Source: Sanguibacter inulinus (GTDB taxonomy: Bacteria; Actinomycetota; Actinomycetes; Actinomycetales; Cellulomonadaceae). From it: 64,000 bases of DNA. This document shows positions 1-9,736 of this stretch, piece by piece. The translations under genes were made by a program, and so were the position numbers. A model generated the notes under the pieces. It saw nothing but the letters and a program-made list of their open reading frames with translations, was not told where the DNA came from and did no database searches. Where the stretch lies: assembly GCF_013415325.1 (NCBI RefSeq), contig NZ_JACBYE010000004.1, forward strand, positions 1 through 64,000. The letters are read 5' to 3'. Within the stretch, counting starts at the first letter, position 1, and each line of letters begins with the position of its first letter.

Positions 1-1
1 G

Positions 2-355
2 CCCCCCACGGGTCCACCCGGACCGCACGACCGCACCAGCGACCTCCTCGACTACGAGCAGGTGCAGGACAGCCCGGAGTTCCAGGCGCTGCGACGGCGC
101 TTCAGGCGCTTCGTCTTCCCGATGACGGCCTTCTTCTTCCTCTGGTACCTCACCTACGTGCTGCTCGCGGACTACGCGCACGACTTCATGAGCACGAAGG
201 TGTGGGGGACCATCAACGTCGGTCTCCTCATGGGGCTCGGCCAGTTCGTCACGACCTTCGCGATCACGATGATCTACGCCCGCTGGGCCAACAAGAAGCA
301 GGACCCCATGGCGGACGAGCTCCGTCAGCGCATCGAGGGACGTGATCTCGTATGA
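2..355 (+). CDS. DUF485 membrane protein, 5' truncated by window edge
   Basis: Small inner-membrane protein of the DUF485 family, which is found next to acetate/solute symporters and is thought to assist them; its exact role is unknown. The frame is open to the first bases of the window. The family-typical DYE(x)VQxSPEFQ stretch begins upstream of the first GTG at 62, so the true start is probably outside the window. After a basic LRRRFRRFVFP stretch there are two membrane segments (FPMTAFFFLWYLTYVLLA, and one around VGLLMGLGQFVTTFAITM), as expected for this family. The stop codon overlaps the ATG of the next gene (ATGA), so the two are translationally coupled. Confidence 0.85.
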   Translation, partial: PPTGPPGPHDRTSDLLDYEQVQDSPEFQALRRRFRRFVFPMTAFFFLWYLTYVLLADYAHDFMSTKVWGTINVGLLMGLGQFVTTFAITMIYARWANKKQDPMADELRQRIEGRDLV

Positions 356-2076
356 CCGCCGTCGTCCTGCCGGGCCTCTCCGGCGCCGTCCCCGCCCAGC
401 TCTCGGGCCACCTCCCGCTCGACCTCGCCGGGCAGTCCCACGCAGCATCCGTGGTCGCCGCCTCCGAGGACATCGGCAACCCCGTCGTCAACATCGGCAT
501 CTTCCTCGCCTTCGTCGCGGTGACCCTCGTGATCGTGCTGCGGGCCTCCCGCACGAACAAGACCGCCGAGGACTACTACGCGGGCGGCCGGTCCTTCACA
601 GGCCCCCAGAACGGCACGGCCATCGCGGGGGACTACCTCTCGGCCGCGAGCTTCCTCGGGATCGTCGGCGCGATCGCGATCAACGGCTACGACGGGTTCC
701 TCTACTCGATCGGCTTCCTCGTCGCGTGGCTCGTGGCGCTGCTGCTCGTCGCCGAGCTGCTGCGCAACACCGGCAAGTTCACGATGGCTGACGTCCTCTC
801 CTTCCGTCTCAAGCAGCGGCCCGTGCGCATGGCCGCGGCGCTGACGACCCTGGCTGTCGTGTTCTTCTACCTCCTCGCGCAGATGGCCGGGGCGGGCGGT
901 CTCGTCGCGCTCCTGCTCGGCATCGACAGCCGGGCTGGCCAGGGCCTGGTCATCGCGGTGGTCGGTGCGCTGATGATCGTCTACGTGCTCATCGGCGGCA
1001 TGAAGGGCACCACCTGGGTGCAGATCATCAAGGCGATCCTGCTCATCGCGGGCGCCGGGATCATGACGGTCTGGGTCCTGGCGAAGTTCGGCTTCAACCT
1101 CTCGGACGTCATCCAGGGCGCGATCACCACCTCGGGCATCCCCGGGCTCGCCGAGCCTGGCGCGCAGTACGGGGGCAGCGAGACGAGCAAGCTCAACTTC
1201 TTGTCCCTCGCGCTCGCCCTGGTGCTCGGCACCGCCGGCCTGCCGCACGTCCTCATGCGCTTCTACACGGTCCCGACAGCCAAAGAGGCCCGCAGGTCTG
1301 TCGTCTGGGCCATCTGGCTGATCGGCATCTTCTACCTCTTCACGCTGGTGCTCGGCTACGGGGCCGGAGCCCTGGTCGGCGCCGACACGATCAACGCCGC
1401 ACCCGGCGGCGTGAACTCGGCGGCTCCGCTGCTGGCCTTCGCCCTCGGCGGGGAGATCCTGCTCGGCCTCATCTCGGCAGTCGCCTTCGCGACGATCCTG
1501 GCCGTCGTCGCGGGACTGACCATCACGGCCGCGGCGAGCTTCGCCCACGACATCTACGCCTCGGTCATCAAGAAGGGCGAGGTGAACCCCGACGGCGAGG
1601 TCAAGGTCGCCCGGATGACCGTCGTGGTCATCGGTCTCCTCGCGATCGTCGGCGGCATCTTCGCCAACGGCCAGAACGTCGCCTTCCTCGTCGCCCTGGC
1701 CTTCGCCGTCGCGGCGAGCGCGAACCTGCCGACCATCCTCTTCTCGCTGTTCTGGAAGAGGTTCAACACGCGGGGCGCGCTGTGGAGCATGTACGGCGGG
1801 CTCGGCTCGTGCCTCGTGCTCATCGCCTTCTCGCCCGTGGTCTCGGGCAAGACTGACGAGGCCGGCAACAGCCTGTCGATGATCCGCGACGCGAGCATCG
1901 ACTTCGCGTGGTTCCCGCTCGAGAACCCGGGGATCGTCACCATCCCGCTCGGGTTCCTTCTCGGGGTGGTCGGCACGCTGACGAGCCGCGAGAAGGGCGT
2001 GAAGGCGAAGTTCGCCGAGATGGAGGTGAGGTCGCTCACGGGTGCAGGCTCCGAGAAGGCCGCGACCGAGCACTGA
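352..2076 (+). CDS. actP: Cation/acetate symporter (sodium:solute symporter family, ActP/MctC-like)
   Basis: 574-aa polytopic membrane protein of the sodium:solute symporter family, close in length to ActP (about 550 aa). It probably imports acetate or related short monocarboxylates with a cation. About 13 hydrophobic segments are visible after a 40-residue N-terminal extension. The family-typical stretches [10 protein letters not shown] (near residue 70) and [14 protein letters not shown] (near 90) are present. It overlaps the DUF485 gene by 4 bases, the usual pairing for this transporter. A gaggga ribosome site lies about 10 bases before the ATG. A strong hairpin follows the gene. The substrate is inferred from family and neighbour; pyruvate or propionate cannot be excluded. 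Confidence 0.85.
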   Translation: MTAVVLPGLSGAVPAQLSGHLPLDLAGQSHAASVVAASEDIGNPVVNIGIFLAFVAVTLVIVLRASRTNKTAEDYYAGGRSFTGPQNGTAIAGDYLSAASFLGIVGAIAINGYDGFLYSIGFLVAWLVALLLVAELLRNTGKFTMADVLSFRLKQRPVRMAAALTTLAVVFFYLLAQMAGAGGLVALLLGIDSRAGQGLVIAVVGALMIVYVLIGGMKGTTWVQIIKAILLIAGAGIMTVWVLAKFGFNLSDVIQGAITTSGIPGLAEPGAQYGGSETSKLNFLSLALALVLGTAGLPHVLMRFYTVPTAKEARRSVVWAIWLIGIFYLFTLVLGYGAGALVGADTINAAPGGVNSAAPLLAFALGGEILLGLISAVAFATILAVVAGLTITAAASFAHDIYASVIKKGEVNPDGEVKVARMTVVVIGLLAIVGGIFANGQNVAFLVALAFAVAASANLPTILFSLFWKRFNTRGALWSMYGGLGSCLVLIAFSPVVSGKTDEAGNSLSMIRDASIDFAWFPLENPGIVTIPLGFLLGVVGTLTSREKGVKAKFAEMEVRSLTGAGSEKAATEH

Positions 2077-2126
2077 CCCCGTCCGCAGCCGCGAGTCCCG
2101 GCGGTCCCCGGCACCTGGCCGGGGCC

Positions 2127-2176
2127 CCGCGGGGCGGCACCGCTCGACGGCGCGTCGAGAGGGTGCCGCCCCGCGG
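2127..2176 (+). terminator. Intrinsic hairpin terminator after actP
   Basis: The arms 2127-2141 and 2162-2176 are perfect 15-bp complements (CCGCGGGGCGGCACC / GGTGCCGCCCCGCGG). An inner CTCGAC/GTCGAG stem extends the structure. There is no T-tract, as is common in high-GC actinobacteria. It separates actP from lepA. Confidence 0.75.
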
Positions 2177-2187
2177 CGGGTCCGTGG

Positions 2188-2200
2188 GACAATCGACCAC
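2188..2200 (+). promoter_or_regulatory. Probable -10 element of lepA, leaderless arrangement
   Basis: GACAAT at 2188-2193 resembles a TANNNT -10 element. Only 7 bases separate it from the GTG of lepA, so transcription would begin at or next to the start codon. No Shine-Dalgarno sequence is seen, and no clear -35 was found. Confidence 0.45.
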
Positions 2201-4084
2201 GTGACTCCCATCCCTTCAGCGGCCAACCTCGCCCGCATCCAGCCCGCGGCCACTGCTCCGGAGCTGCTCCGAAACTTCTGCATCATCGCGCACATCGACC
2301 ACGGCAAGTCGACCCTGGCCGACCGCATGCTCCAGATGACCGGCGTCGTCGACCCGCGTGCCATGCGCGCGCAGTACCTCGACCGCATGGACATCGAGCG
2401 CGAGCGCGGCATCACCATCAAGTCGCAGGCCGTGCGCATGCCCTGGGAGGTCGCCGACGAGAACGGCGTGCCGACCGGCTACGCCCTCAACATGATCGAC
2501 ACCCCGGGCCACGTGGACTTCACCTACGAGGTCTCGCGCTCCCTCGCGGCCTGCGAGGCCGCGGTGCTGCTGGTCGACGCTGCGCAGGGCATCGAGGCCC
2601 AGACGCTCGCCAACCTGTACCTCGCCATGGAGAACGACATGGCGATCATCCCGGCGCTCAACAAGATCGACCTGCCGGCCGCCCAGCCCGAGAAGTACGC
2701 GGAAGAGCTCGCGAACCTCGTCGGCTGCGAGCCCGAGGACGTGCTGAAGATCTCGGGCAAGACGGGTGTCGGCGTCCCCGAGCTGCTCGACCGCATCGTG
2801 CTCAAGACGCCCGCGCCCGTCGGCGACCCCGACGCCCCGGCGCGAGCGATGATCTTCGACTCTGTGTACGACACGTACCGCGGCGTGGTCACCTACGTTC
2901 GCGTGGTCGACGGCAACCTTGCCCCGCGCGAGCGCGTCATCATGATGTCGACCCGGGCGACCCACGACCTCCTCGAGATCGGCGTCTCGTCCCCCGAGCC
3001 CATCCCGACCAAGGGACTGGGCGTCGGCGAGGTCGGCTACCTCATCACCGGTGTCAAGGACGTGCGCCAGTCCAAGGTCGGTGACACCGTCACGAACGCG
3101 GCCAAGCCTGCCGAGGACGCGCTCGGCGGCTACTCCGACCCCAAGCCGATGGTCTTTTCCGGCCTGTACCCGGTCGACGGCTCGGACTACCCGGTCCTGC
3201 GCGACGCCCTCGATCGCCTCAAGCTCAACGACGCCGCGCTCATCTACGAGCCCGAGACCTCGGTCGCGCTCGGCTTCGGCTTCCGCGTCGGCTACCTCGG
3301 TCTGCTGCACCTCGAGATCGTCCGCGAGCGCCTCGAGCGCGAGTTCAACCTCGACCTCATCTCGACGGCCCCCAACGTCATCTACGAGGTGACGATGGAG
3401 GACAAGAGCATCGTCACCGTGACCAACCCGAGCGAGTTCCCGGGCGGCAAGATCGGCGAGGTCCGCGAGCCCATCGTCAAGGCCACCGTGATCGCCCCCT
3501 CGGAGTTCATCGGCGCCGTCATGGAGCTGTGCCAGGGCCGCCGCGGCGAGCTGCAGGGCATGGACTACCTCTCGGCCGACCGCGTCGAGATGCGCTACAT
3601 CCTCCCGCTCGCGGAGATCGTCTTCGACTTCTTCGACCAGCTGAAGTCCCGCACCCGCGGCTACGCCTCGCTCGACTACGACGTGATCGGCGAGCAGGCG
3701 GCCGACCTCGTCAAGGTGGACATCCTGCTGCAGGGCGAGCAGGTGGACGCCTTCAGCGCGATCGTGCACAAGGACAACGCGTACTCCTACGGCCTGTCGA
3801 TGGTCGGCAAGCTGAAGAACCTCATCAACCGTCAGCAGTTCGAGGTGCCGATCCAGGCTGCCGTCGGTGCGCGCGTCATCGCGCGCGAGACCATCCGTGC
3901 CATCCGCAAGGACGTCCTCGCCAAGTGCTACGGCGGAGACATCTCCCGCAAGCGCAAGCTCCTCGAGAAGCAGAAGGAGGGCAAGAAGCGCATGAAGACC
4001 ATCGGGTCTGTCGAGGTCCCGAAGGAAGCCTTCATCGCCGCCCTGACCTCCGAGCAGACGGAGTCCCGAGACAAGAAGAAGTGA
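2201..4084 (+). CDS. lepA: Elongation factor 4 (back-translocating GTPase LepA)
   Basis: 627-aa ribosome-associated GTPase that acts on stalled or mistranslocated elongating ribosomes. The G-domain motifs are clear: AHIDHGKST (G1) near residue 30, RGITIKSQ (G2), DTPGHVDF (G3) and NKID (G4). The EF-G-like domains and the LepA-specific C-terminal domain follow, ending in a lysine-rich tail. The open frame extends upstream to 2042, but family alignment starts with [16 protein letters not shown], and GTG 2201 sits 7 bases after a -10-like GACAAT. GTG 2201 was therefore chosen. The next gene, hemW, begins 7 bases after the stop, so the two are probably cotranscribed. Confidence 0.95.
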   Translation: MTPIPSAANLARIQPAATAPELLRNFCIIAHIDHGKSTLADRMLQMTGVVDPRAMRAQYLDRMDIERERGITIKSQAVRMPWEVADENGVPTGYALNMIDTPGHVDFTYEVSRSLAACEAAVLLVDAAQGIEAQTLANLYLAMENDMAIIPALNKIDLPAAQPEKYAEELANLVGCEPEDVLKISGKTGVGVPELLDRIVLKTPAPVGDPDAPARAMIFDSVYDTYRGVVTYVRVVDGNLAPRERVIMMSTRATHDLLEIGVSSPEPIPTKGLGVGEVGYLITGVKDVRQSKVGDTVTNAAKPAEDALGGYSDPKPMVFSGLYPVDGSDYPVLRDALDRLKLNDAALIYEPETSVALGFGFRVGYLGLLHLEIVRERLEREFNLDLISTAPNVIYEVTMEDKSIVTVTNPSEFPGGKIGEVREPIVKATVIAPSEFIGAVMELCQGRRGELQGMDYLSADRVEMRYILPLAEIVFDFFDQLKSRTRGYASLDYDVIGEQAADLVKVDILLQGEQVDAFSAIVHKDNAYSYGLSMVGKLKNLINRQQFEVPIQAAVGARVIARETIRAIRKDVLAKCYGGDISRKRKLLEKQKEGKKRMKTIGSVEVPKEAFIAALTSEQTESRDKKK

Positions 4085-4091
4085 GGCAGTC

Positions 4092-5348
4092 GTGACCCCG
4101 GCTCTCCCCGACGGCGACCCGGCTCCCGACGACGGCACGCTGCCCACCTGGGTGGCGTCCGGTGCGGCTGACCGCCGGTTCGGCGTCTACATGCACGTCC
4201 CGTTCTGCACCGTGCGGTGCGGGTACTGCGACTTCAACACGTACACCGCGAGCGAGCTCGGCGGTGGCGCGAGCCAGTCTGCGTACGCGACGACGGCCGT
4301 CTCCGAGATCGAGATGGCCGGGCGCCTCATGGACGCGGCAGGTCTGCCGCGCCGCGAGGTGTCGACGGTGTTCGTCGGCGGTGGCACGCCCACGCTGCTG
4401 CCTGCCCGCGACCTCGCGACGATGCTGGCGGCTGTCCGCAGCACGTGGGGGCTCGCCGAGGACGTCGAGGTGACGACCGAGGCGAACCCGGACTCGGTGA
4501 CCCCGGAGTCCTTGAAGGTCCTCGCCGACGCCGGGTTCACGCGGGTGTCCTTCGGCATGCAGTCGGCGGTCCCGAGCGTGCTCGCGACCCTCGAGCGCAC
4601 GCACGACCCGCGCCGCATCCCCGACGTGGTCCGGTGGGCGACCGACCTCGGTCTCGACGTCTCCCTCGATCTCATCTACGGCACACCGGGGGAGACCCTG
4701 GACGACTGGCGCACGAGTGTCGAGTCGGCGCTCGCGACGGGTGTCGACCACGTGTCGGCCTACGCGCTCGTGGTCGAGCAGGGCACCAAGATGGCCGCCC
4801 AGGTGCGCCGCGGTCAGCTGACCCTGCCGAACGAGGACGACCAGGCCGCCAAGTACGAGCTCGCCGACGAGCTGCTGACCGAGGCTGGCCTCGGCTGGTA
4901 CGAGGTGTCCAACTGGGCGCGGACCGTCGACGGCGTGCAGCGGGCCTGCCGCCACAACCTCGCCTACTGGCGGGGCGACGACTGGTGGGGCGTCGGTCCT
5001 GGTGCGCACTCCTACCTCGGCTCGGACGTCCCGGGCACCCGGGGCCTGCGCTGGTGGAACGTCAAGCACCCCGTGCGCTACGCCAACCGGCTCGGTCAGG
5101 GCCTGAGCCCGTCGGCAGGTCAGGAGACCCTCGACGACGACTCGGCCCAGCTCGAGCGCGTCATGCTCGGTGTCCGCCTGCGTGAGGGCTTCGCGACGGC
5201 CGACCTGTCGCCCCGTGCCCGCACGGCCGTCGCCCAGCACGTGGCCGACGGGCTCGTCGACGGGCGCGCGGCCATCGCCGGGCGTGTCGTGCTGACCCGT
5301 CGTGGACGCCTGCTCGCCGACACCGTCGTCAGAGACCTCACCGACTGA
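4092..5348 (+). CDS. hemW: Radical SAM heme chaperone HemW
   Basis: 418-aa radical SAM protein of the HemN-like group. The 4Fe-4S motif CTVRCGYC has Cys 39, 43 and 46 (CX3CX2C). The HNLAYW motif near residue 295 is typical of HemW, and separates it from true oxygen-independent coproporphyrinogen oxidase. HemW homologues bind heme and deliver it to target proteins in the cytoplasm. The GTG at 4092 lies 7 bases after the lepA stop, and lepA-hemW is a common actinobacterial gene order. The next gene starts 2 bases after its stop, which suggests an operon. Confidence 0.9.
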   Translation: MTPALPDGDPAPDDGTLPTWVASGAADRRFGVYMHVPFCTVRCGYCDFNTYTASELGGGASQSAYATTAVSEIEMAGRLMDAAGLPRREVSTVFVGGGTPTLLPARDLATMLAAVRSTWGLAEDVEVTTEANPDSVTPESLKVLADAGFTRVSFGMQSAVPSVLATLERTHDPRRIPDVVRWATDLGLDVSLDLIYGTPGETLDDWRTSVESALATGVDHVSAYALVVEQGTKMAAQVRRGQLTLPNEDDQAAKYELADELLTEAGLGWYEVSNWARTVDGVQRACRHNLAYWRGDDWWGVGPGAHSYLGSDVPGTRGLRWWNVKHPVRYANRLGQGLSPSAGQETLDDDSAQLERVMLGVRLREGFATADLSPRARTAVAQHVADGLVDGRAAIAGRVVLTRRGRLLADTVVRDLTD

Positions 5349-5350
5349 CG

Positions 5351-7468
5351 ATGGCTGCCTCGACTCCTCGTCAGCCACGCTCGGACCGCGGACCGTCGAC
5401 CACGGTCCGCGAGCTCGGCCGTGTCACGCTGCCCGAAGGGCTCGAACGGATGGACCGTCCGGCGGTGCCGCTCGGGACGATCCGCAAGCCCGTCGCGCCG
5501 CGCTCGTCGTCGCGGCCGCCGCGCATCTACGGTCTCGACTCGTTGCGAGCCGTCGCGGTCCTCGCGGTCCTCGTCTACCACTTCCTGCCAGCGCTGCTCC
5601 CGGGCGGCTTCATCGGTGTGGACGTCTTCTTCGTGCTGTCCGGCTTCCTCATCACGACGCTGCTCGTGCGCGAGCGCGTGCAGACCGGGCGCGTGTCCCT
5701 GCGGCACTTCTGGACGAGGCGGGTCAGACGCATCATCCCGGCGATGGTGGCCGTGGTGGTGGTGTGCACAGCTGCGGCCGGGGTGATCGGCGGCGACGTC
5801 CTCGTCGGGATCAAGCTGCAGGTCTTGGGGGCGCTGACCTTCGCGAGCAACTGGTTCGCGATCGCCCAGGGCACCTCGTACTCGGCCGACCTCGTGCCGC
5901 AGCTCTTCGCCAACTTCTGGTCCCTCGCGGTCGAGGAGCAGTTCTACCTGTTCTGGCCGCTCGTGCTGCTCGCCGTCTTCTCGGTGCGGCGCTCTCGGGT
6001 GACCGGTCTGGTGGTCACGGGGCTCTTCGCCGTGGGGTCGGCGGTGTGGATGGCCGTCGCCTACGACCCGGCGGGCGACCCGTCGCGGGTGTACTTCGGC
6101 ACCGACACGCACCTCTTCGGTCTGATGGCCGGGGCGTTCTTCGCGCTGTGGTTCGCCCCACGCACCCCGCGCGACACCCCGCAGGTCCCTGACGTGGAGT
6201 TCGCGAGCCAGTCTCTGCTGCCGGTGCAGAGCCGCTTCGCGCGCTGGTTCCCGACGTCGCGCCGGCGGTGGTGGCGTCACGCCCTCGGCCTCACGAGCGC
6301 CGTGGGCCTGGTGGTCCTGACCCTCACGATGTCCGTCGACGACGCGTTCACCTACCGCGGCGGGCTCGTGCTCGCCTCGCTCTTCGCCCTCGGGCTCATC
6401 GCCTTCCTCATCCGCAGCCAGCCGCTCGCGCGACGGGTCGAGGTCCGGCCCCTGCGCTGGGTCGGCGTGCGCTCCTACGGGATCTACCTGTGGCACTGGC
6501 CGATCGTCGTCCTCGTCGCGAGCCTCATGGGCGCGGAGAACCCGGGTCGGTCGACGTCGTGGTCGGTCGCCGCGGTGGCGACCGTGGTCACTGCGGTCGC
6601 CGCCTGGGTGTCGTACAAGTACCTCGAGCGTCCGGTGATGATCGCCGGCATCCGCGCGCTGTGGACGCGGGTCGCGGGCCGCGCACGGCGGCTGGTCGTC
6701 GCTGCGCGCGCCGAGCAGGCGGCACCGGGCCGCTCGCCCCTCGCCCGGGTCCGTCTCGCGGTGGCCGCGGTGCTGGCCCTCGGTCTCGTGAGCGCCTTCG
6801 TGCTCGCCGGGGTCCGCGAGCCCGCCACGTCCTCGCTCGAGGCGCAGATCCTCGAGGGGGCACAGGCTGCGCAGGAGGCCAACGCGGCGCAGCCAGCGCC
6901 TGCGCCCACGGTCGAGCCCACGCCCGAGCCGACAGCGCCAGCAGAGCCGACACCGGCCCCCGTCCCGACGGTCCCGCCGCCGGGTGACCAGGTGACCCTG
7001 GTCGGCGACTCGGTGAGCCTCATCAGCGTGCCGGCCCTCCAGGCGGCGCTGCCTGGGGTCTTCGTCGACGCCGAGGTCTCGCGCCAGATGAGCACGGCAC
7101 CCGAGATCATCACGGCCATGCGGGACGCGGGCACCCTGCGCACGTACGTGGTCGTGTCCCTGGGGACCAACAGCACGGTGACCGAGCGGGTCATGGAGGA
7201 CGTCGTCGCCGCCGTCGGTCCCGACCACGTGCTCGTGCTCGTCACGGGTTCCGCGGACCGCAGCTGGATCGGCCCGACGAACGACCAGATGCGGGCCGCT
7301 GCGGCCCGCCACCCCGAGAACGTGGTCGTGGCCGACTGGGCCGCCGCGGTCGCTGCCCAGCCCGACGTCCTCGGCAAGGACGGTGTCCACCCGGCACCCG
7401 CGGGGCAGGACCTCTACGCCCGCACCGTGGCGGACGCCCTCACCGGAGCGCAGGCGCTCGTCCCTTGA
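5351..7468 (+). CDS. Peptidoglycan/polysaccharide O-acyltransferase (acyltransferase 3 plus SGNH domain)
   Basis: 705-aa two-part protein of the OatA type. Residues about 55-420 form an acyltransferase-3 membrane domain with about 10 membrane segments, starting at YGLDSLRAVAVLAVLVYHF. After another membrane segment near 480 comes an Ala/Pro-rich linker with PTPEP repeats. The C-terminal SGNH hydrolase/transferase domain has GDSVSL (Ser near 553), a GTN block, and DGVHP (Asp near 677, His near 680). Such proteins move acetyl groups across the membrane and attach them to cell-wall glycan; the acceptor here is unknown. The ATG is 2 bases after the hemW stop. A 21-bp tandem duplication covers the stop codon. 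Confidence 0.85.
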   Translation: MAASTPRQPRSDRGPSTTVRELGRVTLPEGLERMDRPAVPLGTIRKPVAPRSSSRPPRIYGLDSLRAVAVLAVLVYHFLPALLPGGFIGVDVFFVLSGFLITTLLVRERVQTGRVSLRHFWTRRVRRIIPAMVAVVVVCTAAAGVIGGDVLVGIKLQVLGALTFASNWFAIAQGTSYSADLVPQLFANFWSLAVEEQFYLFWPLVLLAVFSVRRSRVTGLVVTGLFAVGSAVWMAVAYDPAGDPSRVYFGTDTHLFGLMAGAFFALWFAPRTPRDTPQVPDVEFASQSLLPVQSRFARWFPTSRRRWWRHALGLTSAVGLVVLTLTMSVDDAFTYRGGLVLASLFALGLIAFLIRSQPLARRVEVRPLRWVGVRSYGIYLWHWPIVVLVASLMGAENPGRSTSWSVAAVATVVTAVAAWVSYKYLERPVMIAGIRALWTRVAGRARRLVVAARAEQAAPGRSPLARVRLAVAAVLALGLVSAFVLAGVREPATSSLEAQILEGAQAAQEANAAQPAPAPTVEPTPEPTAPAEPTPAPVPTVPPPGDQVTLVGDSVSLISVPALQAALPGVFVDAEVSRQMSTAPEIITAMRDAGTLRTYVVVSLGTNSTVTERVMEDVVAAVGPDHVLVLVTGSADRSWIGPTNDQMRAAAARHPENVVVADWAAAVAAQPDVLGKDGVHPAPAGQDLYARTVADALTGAQALVP

Positions 7469-7491
7469 GTGCAGGCGCTCGTCCTCTGAGT
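7450..7491 (+). repeat. 21-bp tandem duplication across a stop codon
   Basis: Two adjacent 21-base units, 7450-7470 and 7471-7491, differ at only two bases. The first contains the acyltransferase stop TGA (7466-7468) and the second repeats it. It looks like a recent slippage or duplication event with little effect on the protein. Confidence 0.75.
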
Positions 7492-7560
7492 GCTCGGGCA
7501 GCGCGTGCCAGGGTGTGGTCTGCGCAGGCGGACGGTCGTCGGGGGCTCTAGCCTGGACCT

Positions 7561-7588
7561 TTGCCGCGCCCCTAGGGTGAGGTAGACA
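7561..7588 (+). promoter_or_regulatory. Candidate promoter for the Pro/Gln-rich membrane protein
   Basis: TTGCCG (7561-7566) and TAGACA (7583-7588) are spaced by 16 bases, in the 185-base gap before the gene at 7654. This is a weak match to a housekeeping promoter. Nothing else was recognised in this gap. Confidence 0.35.
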
Positions 7589-7653
7589 GCCCCCGGCCGT
7601 GGTCCGACCGCATCCCGCGGTCGTCCGCCGGGACCGAGGACCGAGGAGATCGC

Positions 7654-8661
7654 ATGAGCGACAAGACGCCGGACGACGGCACGCAGGACCCCTACGCACA
7701 GTCGGGATATCCGCCGCCCCCCGGGCCGGCACAGCCGCCCGTCTACGGCCAGCCGGCCCAGGGTCAGCAGCCCGGCTACGGCCAGCAGCCCCCGGCCTAC
7801 GGCCAGCCCGCAGCGGGCCAGCAGCCGCCCGCCTACGGTCAGCCGGCACCGGGTCAGCCCTCGGGCTGGGAGAAGACCACTCCGGAGCAGCCCGCCTACG
7901 GCGCTCAGGACCAGTACTCGACCGGCGGCTACCCGCCGCCCGGGTCCGCCTACCCGCCGCCGAGCGCCCCGCCGATCTCCGCGGGGCAGTACGGGGCTCC
8001 CGAGTCTCCGGTCCCTGACGGCTTCCGCTACGGCTGGGAGAAGTTCACGCAGAACATCGGCGTGTTCCTGCTGGCCGCGCTCGCCTACCTCGCGGTCTTC
8101 GCGGTCGTCGGGGGCATCTTCTTCGCCATCCTCGTCGGGAGCAGCCTCAGCGCAGGTGACGACGGGGTCGGCGCTGCCGGGATCGCTGGTCTCGGCTTCG
8201 GTGCTGTCGTCTTCACGCTCATCATGTTCGTGCTCGTGATGCTCGCACAGGCCGGCATCATCCGCGGTGCGCTCGTCATCACCCAGGGCCGCCGCCCGAC
8301 GCTCGCCGACTTCTTCTCGACCTCGCGCCTCGGCACGATCATCCTCACGTCGCTGCTCGTCTCCCTCGTGTCGACGATCGTCAGCTTCACCTTCATCGGG
8401 TCGATCATCGTCGCGTTCTTCGGGCAGTTCGCGCTGTTCTTCATCATCGACAAGGGTCTCGGCGTCATCGACTCGATCAAGGCGAGCGTCCGCCTGGTCC
8501 TCGACAACCTGTCGACCGCGATCCTGCTGTACGTCTTCGTCTACCTCGCGAACGCCGTCGGCGCGATCCTCCTGCTGGTCGGCCTGCTCGTGGCGATCCC
8601 CGTGTCCATGATCGCCTCGGCGTACGTCTACAGGAAGCTCATCAACGAGCAGCCCGTCTGA
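7654..8661 (+). CDS. Membrane protein with Pro/Gln/Tyr/Gly-rich N-terminal repeats
   Basis: 335 aa, function unknown. Residues 1-120 are low complexity, with repeats of the type (P)AYGQP(A)PGQQ. After FRYGWEKFTQNIGVF come about five to six membrane segments (near residues 132-160, 178-205, 230-265 and 290-325). The membrane part resembles the glycerophosphodiester-phosphodiesterase-type membrane domain often seen behind such repeats in actinobacteria, but that is only a resemblance. The same repeat style recurs in the proteins at 21211 and 23552. The ATG is preceded by an accgaggag ribosome site. A strong terminator follows, so it is probably a single-gene unit. Confidence 0.8.
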   Translation: MSDKTPDDGTQDPYAQSGYPPPPGPAQPPVYGQPAQGQQPGYGQQPPAYGQPAAGQQPPAYGQPAPGQPSGWEKTTPEQPAYGAQDQYSTGGYPPPGSAYPPPSAPPISAGQYGAPESPVPDGFRYGWEKFTQNIGVFLLAALAYLAVFAVVGGIFFAILVGSSLSAGDDGVGAAGIAGLGFGAVVFTLIMFVLVMLAQAGIIRGALVITQGRRPTLADFFSTSRLGTIILTSLLVSLVSTIVSFTFIGSIIVAFFGQFALFFIIDKGLGVIDSIKASVRLVLDNLSTAILLYVFVYLANAVGAILLLVGLLVAIPVSMIASAYVYRKLINEQPV

Positions 8662-8684
8662 CGACGACCAGCTCCACGCACCAT

Positions 8685-8724
8685 GACGAGAGCCTGCACC
8701 CCGGCCGGGGTGCAGGCTCTCGTC
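8685..8724 (+). terminator. 40-bp perfect palindromic terminator
   Basis: Bases 8685-8704 and 8705-8724 are exact reverse complements (GACGAGAGCC... / ...GGCTCTCGTC). They form a very stable hairpin in the 140-base gap between two convergent genes. It can act for both strands. Confidence 0.85.
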
Positions 8725-8801
8725 GATGACGGGCTGTCTCCGAGGATGGCACGGCAAGACCCTCACCCGGCAGGACCGCAGGAGCGTGTGGACCGGCCGG
8801 A

Positions 8802-9662
8802 TCAGTCGGTGACCGTCACGAAGTCGATGAGCTCTTCGACCCTGCCGAGCAGCGAAGGCTCGAGGTCCGCGTAGCTGCGGACGGTCCCGAGGATCTTCTT
8901 CCACCCGAGGGCGACGTCGGTCTGGTTCTCTGCGGGCCAGCCCAGGCGTTGGAGGATCCCGTACTTCCACTCGGTGCCACGGTCGATCACCGGCCACGCG
9001 TCGAGCCCGATGCGCTGCGGGCGCACGGCCTGCCACACGTCGACGTAGGGGTGGCCGAGCACCTTGACGTTGCCGCCGGGGAAGGCGCGTAGCACGTCGT
9101 CGGTGATGCGCTGCTCCTTGCTCCCCGGGACGAGGTGGTCGACGAGCACACCGACCCGGCGGCCCTTCGACGGCTTGAAGTCGGCGAGCGCGTCGGCGAG
9201 GTTGTCGACTCCTTCGAGCAGCTCGACGACCACACCCTCGACGCGCAGGTCGTCGCCCCAGACCTTCTCGACGAGCTCGGCGTCGTGGCGTCCCTCGACC
9301 CAGATGCGGCTGCCGCGGGCGACGCGCGCCCGGGCGTCGGCGACCACGCGTGAGCCGCTCGCCGTGCGGGTGGGTGCCGCGGGGGCCGTGGAGGTGACCG
9401 GGGGAGTGAGCGTGACAGGGGCGCCGTCGACCCAGAACCCAGGGCCGAGCGGGAAGGTGCGGGTGCGCCCGGCGCGGTCTTCGAGGACGACGACGTGCAG
9501 GCCGCCGGACTTCTCGACACGGGTCACAGCCCCGACCCACCCGGTCATGACCTCTTCGACGACGAGCCCGCGGTCGGCGGGCACGGGCCGAGAGGTGGGG
9601 CGGCGCGCCGAGGGGTGCGGTCCGGCGGCGAGGACGTCCTGGGAGTAGCGGTCTGAGCTCAC
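8802..9662 (-). CDS. DUF3097 family protein
   Basis: 286-aa cytoplasmic protein of the DUF3097 family, which is widespread in actinobacteria and has no known function. The DNA-metabolism-like stretch RGSRIWVEGRHDAELVEKVWG (residues about 130-150) resembles TOPRIM-type proteins, with an acidic VLVDHLVPGSKE stretch further on. Other recognisable parts are NVKVLGHPYVDVWQ and WKKILGTVRSYADLEP. The N-terminal third holds a small beta-rich part with a variable TSTAPAAPTRTA-like linker. The start is GTG at 9662. The gene is convergent with the gene at 7654 and is separated from the upstream aldehyde dehydrogenase unit by a terminator. Confidence 0.8.
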   Translation of the reverse strand: MSSDRYSQDVLAAGPHPSARRPTSRPVPADRGLVVEEVMTGWVGAVTRVEKSGGLHVVVLEDRAGRTRTFPLGPGFWVDGAPVTLTPPVTSTAPAAPTRTASGSRVVADARARVARGSRIWVEGRHDAELVEKVWGDDLRVEGVVVELLEGVDNLADALADFKPSKGRRVGVLVDHLVPGSKEQRITDDVLRAFPGGNVKVLGHPYVDVWQAVRPQRIGLDAWPVIDRGTEWKYGILQRLGWPAENQTDVALGWKKILGTVRSYADLEPSLLGRVEELIDFVTVTD

Positions 9663-9676
9663 CGCAGCAGGCTAGC

Positions 9677-9725
9677 CCCCGCGTGCGACGGACGAGCGGA
9701 GCCTCGCCGTCCGTCGCACGCGGGG
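9677..9725 (-). terminator. Terminator of the aldehyde dehydrogenase unit
   Basis: Arms 9677-9693 and 9709-9725 are perfect 17-bp complements (CCCCGCGTGCGACGGAC and its complement) around a 15-base loop. The hairpin lies just downstream of the DUF779 gene on the minus strand. Confidence 0.8.
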
Positions 9726-9736
9726 CCGTGCGCCGA

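Noticed and set aside
325-2439. 704-codon minus-strand frame opposite actP and the start of lepA
   Set aside because: Shadow of strongly supported plus-strand genes; low-complexity Arg/Asp/Glu composition with no motif.
4092-5348. Oxygen-independent coproporphyrinogen III oxidase (HemN) as name
   Set aside because: The HNxxYW motif and missing HemN-specific N-terminal residues fit the heme chaperone HemW.
8685-8724. 40-bp palindrome as a mobile-element end or attachment site
   Set aside because: No transposase, direct target repeat or second copy; its place between convergent genes fits a terminator.
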